Assembly: GCF_000372725.1 (NCBI RefSeq)
Contig: NW_005195584.1
Coordinates: 260,246-324,245, forward strand
Origin: Emiliania huxleyi CCMP1516
Taxonomy: Eukaryota > Haptophyta > Isochrysidales > Noelaerhabdaceae
Length of the DNA stretch: 64,000 bases
Reading direction: 5' to 3'
The position numbers and the translations under genes are program-made. Below are positions 59,366 through 64,000 of the stretch, piece after piece (positions within the stretch are counted from its first letter, which is position 1; each line of letters starts with the position of its first letter). The notes under the pieces were generated by a model that saw only the letters and a list, made by a program, of their open reading frames with translations, was not told the origin of the DNA and searched no databases.

Positions 59366-61561
59366 TCAGCGCTTGAAGTGGAACTCGGAGAGGAGCGGCG
59401 TGTGGTCGGACGAGAAGAGCGGCGAGGGCAGCGCAGTGTGCTCCTGCACCTGCCTGTCGTCGACCATCTGCAGCAGCCCGCCCACAGAGAGGCGGTCGAC
59501 GGTGTAGAAGATGTAGTCGAGCGTGCCGACGAAGGAGGTTGTGTAGTTCGTGTACGGCGGCTCCATCCGCTGCAGCTCGTGGCTCTCGGCCGACGCGTTT
59601 GCGTGCGCGCCCACCGTCGCCATCGCCGAGCGGAGTGGCAGCGAGTGGCGGAGCGGGAGCGTGGCGAGGACGCCGGACGGGTCGCCGTTCTCCGGCTGGA
59701 CGAGCCCGTTCGCGAGGAGCGTGTGCGGGTCCGAGCCAGGCAGCGAGTTGAAGTCGCCGGCCGCAACCACCGGGATGGTCGAGGTGGAGCCAGAGTGCTG
59801 CGTGAGCATCCGCTCGATCTCGAGGACGAGGTGCTGCGTCTGCCAGAGCTTCACGTCGGCGAACTCGGGCGAGGCGTTGATGTGCGTGTTTGCGACGAGC
59901 AGCTGCCGCCGCGTCGCGGGGTGGGGTGCGATCATCTCGAGGAGGAGGACCTAGGGTTAGGGTTAGGGTTAGGGTTGGGTTTGGGGTTAGGGTTGGGGTT
60001 GGGGTTGGGGTTAGGGTTGGGGTTAGGGTTAGGGTTGGGGTTAGGGTTAGGGTTAGGGTTGGGGTTAGGGTTAGGGTTAGGGTTGGGGTTAGGGTTAGGG
60101 TTAGGGTTGGGGTGATCGTCTCGAGGAGGAGGACTGCCACGAGGCGTCGAGGAGTGAGGGGAGGTAGAGAGGTGGGAAGGAGGACTCGGCCCTCTAGGAG
60201 GAGGACCTGCGCGACGTTGTCCTTGAGGAGGCGGTTGAGCACGTTGCGGTCGTTGGAGTGGCGCTGGCGGGCGATGGTGTTGAACTCGACGTCGTGCTGC
60301 CCGCCTGGCACGACCTGCGGGGGGGGGGGGGGGGGGGAAGGAGAGGGGCCCTTGTTGCATGTGAAGGAAGGAGGGAGGGGGGTTTCCCACGGGGCGGGCG
60401 GCCCGGAAGGGGAGGAGGGGAGGAGGGGTCGGTTCCTGGAACTTGTCTCGGCGGTACAAGATGGCGCATCCGTCCATCTATCCGTACTGGCCCATGAACT
60501 CGCGCGTCTTGCACTTGTGGACTCCGGCGTAGTTGTACTTTGCGAGCTCGGGCTCGAGGAAGTTCTCGAAGTGGTCTGCCTGCACCTCTTGCAGGCACAT
60601 GATGTCCGCGCGGTAGTTGATCAGCTCGCGCATGATGTTGCGCCGCCGGTAGTTCCACGGGAGCGCCCAGGCGGCGCAGTACGGGTAGGCGTCGGCGGTG
60701 GCGTAGATCTCGGAGAGGACGTTGTACGTGAGGAGGGTGAAGCCGAGCCGGTTGGCGTTGGTCCGGTTCGTCCCGGGCTTGCCAAGCGACACGACCACCT
60801 GCACGGGGGGGAAGAGGGGGAGGCCGGGGGGTGGTATGGCAGGGGCGGGGGGGGGGGGGTCCGGCTCCGGCGGGCAGGGCGGCGGCATAGGGGGGCGGGA
60901 GCTTCCAGGGGGGGGGGGGGATGTCCCCACATTGTTTCGCACGAGCAGCATGCGGCGCGGCGGCGGCGGCGGCGGCGGCGCGATGACGTAGTTTGTCTTG
61001 AGCGTCTTTGCGATGCCCTTCTGGGAGCCGTCGGCGCTGAGCGGGGTGACCGCCTGCGCGGCGGGGCCGGCCGCGTCAGCACTGTCCGCCGGAGCAGCCG
61101 TGCCAGAGCCGCGGAGGTGGGCGGCGCGCCAGCTTAAGCATGTGGCCGACGTCGTCCAGCGAGGGGATGTAGGTGCTCACGTCGGACACCTCGACCCACT
61201 TCTGCTCGGTCGTCTCGGTGAAGTCGCGCCCGACCCACCCCTCCGCCTGCTTGGCCGTCTCCGTCCGGACGCCCGAGCTCGTGAGGCCGGTGCGGTGCTG
61301 GTTCGGGTGGCCCTGCCACGCGTTGGTGAAGCACGCGACGGAGCAGAAGTACGAGTCGTCGGTCAGGCGCTGCATGATGACGGGCGTCTTACCGCACCAC
61401 GAGCAGGCCATCTTTGTGATTGAGCGGTACCATTTGTACTCGAGCCGGCACGTGTGCGCCGGCACCCCGTTGGCGAGGAAGATGTCGGGCGTGAGCTCGC
61501 AGCCCTCGACCGGCTGGTCGCTCAGCAGCCGCAGCCGCGATATGGTGGGCGGGCTGCTCAT
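59366..61561 (-). CDS. CCR4-type poly(A) deadenylase, plant-like
   Basis: Exons approximately 61561-61140, 61090-60950, 60798-60481, 60477-60430, 60314-60207 and 59950-59366; outer edges of the middle ones are uncertain. Exon 1 matches the plant CCR4a/b N-terminus: PVEGCELTPDIF, YKWYRS, a Cys cluster (CSWCGKTP, YFCSVACFTNAWQGHPNQH) and STYIPSLDDVGHMLKL. The exonuclease-endonuclease-phosphatase domain follows: TLLTYNVLSEIYA, YCAAWALPWNYRRRNIMREL, the catalytic Glu in IMCLQEVQADHF, DGCAILYRRDKF, HDVEFNTIA, NVLNRLLKDNVAQ, then VANTHINASPE, VVAAGDFNSLPGS, FVGTLDYIFYT and SSDHTPLLSEF (Asp/His). All Mg2+-binding and catalytic residues are present. An in-frame TAG at 60480-60478 separates GQYG from DGCA. 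Role: 3' poly(A) shortening in the CCR4-NOT complex. Confidence 0.85.
59951..60115 (+). repeat. Telomere-like TTAGGG/TTGGGG repeat inside a CCR4 intron
   Basis: About 165 bp of TTAGGG and TTGGGG units plus one GTTTGGG. It lies in the last intron of the CCR4 gene, ending exactly at the 3' splice site: on the coding strand CCCTAACCCTAG is the intron end. Both sides carry CTCGAGGAGGAGGAC. Confidence 0.95.
60316..60344 (+). repeat. Poly-G/C tracts in CCR4 introns
   Basis: A G17-type run starts near 60319; further G runs occur at 60803, 60848 and 60908. On the coding strand these are C tracts of the introns and serve as pyrimidine-rich 3' ends. Confidence 0.6.
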
Positions 61562-62160
61562 GCCTGGCCCCTGCCCAGGGGGGGCGCGCTCGTCGTTGGA
61601 CGAGTCGACCCACTACAGGGCTAGGGGAGTGGCGCCGGCCTGCTTCTTGAGCAGAAGAAAGAATTTTCACGCTCTTTTTTATTTTTATTCCCCGGGTGCC
61701 CTGTGCCCAGCCCTCTCCGCGCGGCGATGCGCCCTCCCCCCTCGCTTTTGCAAAATCCTGCAAAGGTGGGGACGTGTCTGTCCTCGACCCAGCCCTAGCT
61801 TGGGATGTCCGTTGTATTTATTTATTTATTTATCCCCGGCCCCGGCGCAGGGTGGGATGTCAGTTCGTGAGTCCTGTGTCCCGTCCCTGTGCCCCACCTT
61901 CTTCTCCTGCGTCGGTCCCCGCGAACCCCACTATCTATATAGCGCCACCTCGTGAGCTGTCCTGTGAGCTGTGTGCTGTGTGTCCAGCAGTCCGGACCCG
62001 GTGCTAAGGCCGGTGAGTGTGCCTCGTGTCGGCTCCCGAGCCAATCGTGTGCAGCGCGTGTGTGCGTTTGGAGGTGTGTAACCAGTACTGACTGACTGAG
62101 CCTTTTGCGCTGTGAGCTGTGTGTGAAGGTGAGCGCCTCCCTCTCTCTCCTGCTGCGCGC
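61562..62160. other. No gene recognised; likely CCR4 promoter region
   Basis: Includes TTATTTATTTATTTAT at 61820 and CTATCTATATAG at 61930, the most AT-rich features upstream of the CCR4 start. Confidence 0.35.
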
Positions 62161-62268
62161 ATGACCGGTGCGGCCTCCGAGTCGGCGTCTAGCGCGCACT
62201 TGGAGCACTTGGAGTGCAGTCATCAACCGCACATCCAGGGCCGGGGAGCTAAGAAAAGCGCACCCAGC
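62161..62268 (-). repeat. Dispersed repeat, copy 2 (TGCTCCAAG family)
   Basis: Reverse complement matches 2683-2775. The shared CACTTGGAGCACTTGGAGTG word is at 62200-62218. A MITE copy begins 29 bp downstream. Confidence 0.55.
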
Positions 62269-62296
62269 GCGCGCGATACGGTTTTGTGTGTGTGTT

Positions 62297-62338
62297 GTAC
62301 GTACTTTTAGCTTACTGGGAGAAAGGGAGTGTTGTAAG
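62297..62338 (+). mobile_element. GTACGTAC miniature element, copy 3 (5' part)
   Basis: GTACGTACTTTTAGCTTACT followed by GGGAGAAAGGGAGT aligns with the start of copies at 28856-28939 (reverse) and 32388; the 3' part is missing. Confidence 0.5.
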
Positions 62339-62420
62339 TTTTGCTTGCCTTCCTTGGGACCCCGTGTTGCATGAGCATGTGACATCTGACATGTCTGACC
62401 GTCACTGTGCGCTAGCACGG

Positions 62421-62465
62421 TGCGCGATTTCGGGGCCCGGGGTTGTGCGTTTATGTGGAGGTCAG
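62421..62465 (+). repeat. Dispersed repeat, copy 2
   Basis: Partner of 12618-12662. Confidence 0.7.
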
Positions 62466-64000
62466 CCATGCTCCGTGGGGCGCATGGGTCCTCTCTCGAC
62501 TACCACCAATAATTGTAAGGCCGCCTCGTCGAGCGAACCTCGAGAACGAACCCCAACACAAACAAAACGACGAGCTCGAGGGCCGTAATACCGTGGCCTT
62601 TTCGCAAGTAATGCGCCGGGGTCGACCGGCGCGGCATGCGCGTGTCTGAGTGGCGTGAGTGCAACAAGGCCCACGTTCACACCCGGCCGCCGTCCCGCCC
62701 CGACTCGTCTTAGCGCCCAGGGCGAGCCGGCGGCGAGGACCCGACGTCCCGCCAAGGTGGGCGGCGGCGGCGACCCTCGTCCCTCGATGCCCTTTGCACG
62801 ATTCGAGCACGTCCCCTTTATCTCGTGTCACGACGACGCGCGGTTCGTCGGTCGATCGGCGCACGGCGGTGCCGGTGCCCGGTTGTTGTGGGAGGCGCGC
62901 GTGCCGCCCCGCCGCGGCGCGGGCGCGCGGCGGCGCGGCTCGTCGGCGGCGGGGTGGCGGGCGCCCCGCGGCCCGCGCGCGGGGACGTCGTCGTCGAGAT
63001 CGTCATGGCACGAGCCTCGCGCGCCGGGGCTCGTTGCGGCGCGGCGTACCTTTTTTGTATTTTGGCATTCTATGATTGAGCACACGACTACTCAGGCACT
63101 CACGGGGGGATCAGTGGAGACAGGACCCGACAGTCGCTCGAGCCACCGAGAGAGGCAAGCATGAAGCATATCGTTTGCGCTCTCAGCTGACGTTGCAGTC
63201 TGCAGTTGCTTACCACGTCGTGGGGATGTGCGCGGCGGGAACGGGCGGCGCGGGCTGGGAGGCGGACGGAATCAGCCTGCTGAGGTAGGGCATCCGGTCG
63301 CCGGTGGCCCACGCGCCCTCCAGCGCCTGTCGCAATGATTCTGTAAAACTGAAGGGCCTCCTGCCTGGCGAATGCAGCCTCACGCTGGTGTGCCCGCTCG
63401 TCGTTACCGTCGTTGGTGATTGCCGGCTCAGGAAACGGGCCGCTGTGCCTCCCGAGCGGCATTGAGTGCGGCACCGGTTCGCCAACGTGTGAAAGGTGGA
63501 GAAGATCGCTGACGGCATGGTGAGTATGCTGGAAGGTGCATGAGTGCCGTGCCTTGTGCACGCCACCCAAGCTCGGTCTGCTTGGCTCAGACAGAGCGAC
63601 CTGGTAACCTGGAACGGTCCGCTGCCCGTGTGCGTCTCTTGTCGAACGTCCCCGTACTTTAGCGTACCTTTGCGCCAGAAAAAGAAATTGAACGCCCGCG
63701 GTACGAACTACACCATGCATGTACACGGCGAGAAGGGAAGCGGCAGAGAACACAGAGAAGAGGGAGATAGTGGACCGACGGACGTACGGGCACATGTGTC
63801 AGAGCGCGCACGAGTCAAAGAAATTCTTTTGTGACGGTGAAGCCCTAATACAAGATTTTTGCCGTGCCGCGCCTAGACCGCTAAGCGCTAACTCGAGCGA
63901 GCCCAGGCAGCGCCGGGACGCTCCTCTCCACCGTGATGATCCTCGCCATCATCGTCACCACGACGAGAAGAATTCTGCGAGGAGAGCGCAACCAGTAGGA
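62466..64000. other. No assured gene; possible exon fragments at 63210-63566 (minus) and 63900-63998 (plus)
   Basis: The minus-strand frame ending at 63210 reads FSFTESLRQALEGAWATGDR and MPYLSRLIPSASQPAPP, which looks protein-like but matches no family I know. Near the right edge the plus strand has STVMILAIIVTTTRRILRGE followed by a stop at about 63996, possibly the last exon of a membrane protein; support is weak. 62690-63050 is extremely GC-rich. Confidence 0.25.

Noticed and set aside
59105..60115. Frames giving Gly-Leu or Thr-Leu-Thr-Pro repeats around the CCR4 3' end
   Set aside because: Translation of the TTAGGG-type repeat and of the complement of CCR4 exons.
63900..63998. Hydrophobic C-terminal peptide at the right edge as a gene
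   Set aside because: Fewer than 35 residues with no upstream exon in view; mentioned only within the regional entry.
1..64000. CRISPR arrays, bacterial operons or phage genes
   Set aside because: Tandem repeats here lack unique spacers of constant length, and genes have introns and eukaryotic families throughout.

Overview
ORGANISM. This is nuclear DNA of a GC-rich eukaryotic microalga, most likely a haptophyte and plausibly a coccolithophore of the Emiliania/Gephyrocapsa kind. That is inference from genome style, not from a marker gene. Protein-coding genes are eukaryotic (NSF-like AAA ATPase, PI3/4-kinase, RCC1 propeller, Kir channel, CCR4 deadenylase with the plant-type N-terminus, SAP30-like and FHA proteins). 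Introns are short (about 50-150 nt), GC-AG introns are frequent beside GT-AG ones, coding GC is very high, and trinucleotide runs encode polyGln, polyPro and polyGly inside genes. No rRNA, tRNA or CRISPR was convincingly found. One run of N (26046-26272) breaks the window. LAYOUT. 0-10 kb: an acidic N-myristoylation-type protein, a cluster of hairpin repeats, an unknown protein, a tail-anchored TPR protein, a frameshifted coiled-coil gene and a Nol12/Rrp17 ribosome-biogenesis gene. 10-17 kb: a four-exon NSF-like single-AAA gene and a three-exon PH-domain PI3/4-kinase, both minus strand. 17-22.8 kb: a secreted or plastid-type thioredoxin, a decayed reverse-transcriptase element, a small tautomerase-like gene and a SAP30-like plus winged-helix gene behind a long CA repeat. 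24-27 kb: a multi-exon membrane-anchored protein (DUF3712/LEA14-like) converging on an FHA gene across the assembly gap. 27-29 kb: intergenic DNA with CTGACAG arrays and a target-site-duplication-flanked insertion. 29-34 kb: an EGF/exostosin glycosyltransferase and a type II membrane protein. 34.8-39.3 kb: a head-to-head KUP potassium transporter and inward-rectifier K+ channel. 39-44 kb: an EF-hand fragment and a Golgi-type glycosyltransferase with a second sulfotransferase-like reading frame. 44-51 kb: a full ABCB exporter whose two ATPase domains are almost identical in DNA, divergent from a Sec14/CRAL-TRIO gene. 51-55 kb: a second thioredoxin, a foldback element and an RCC1 gene. 55-64 kb: an orphan beta-tubulin first exon, an orphan LRR exon, a terminal-inverted-repeat element, a CCR4 gene with a telomere-like repeat in an intron, and dispersed repeats. 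THEMES. The most interesting signal is that introns in at least five unrelated genes (PI3K, CCR4, AAA, Kir, the DUF3712-like gene) have ends that are direct repeats of the neighbouring exon edge, as expected if introns arise from tandem duplication of short exonic segments containing AGGT or AGGC. The Sec14 gene has its 5' splice site in a 37-bp tandem array. Several short non-autonomous repeat families are each present two to four times in the window. Exon models were read by eye and need transcript data.
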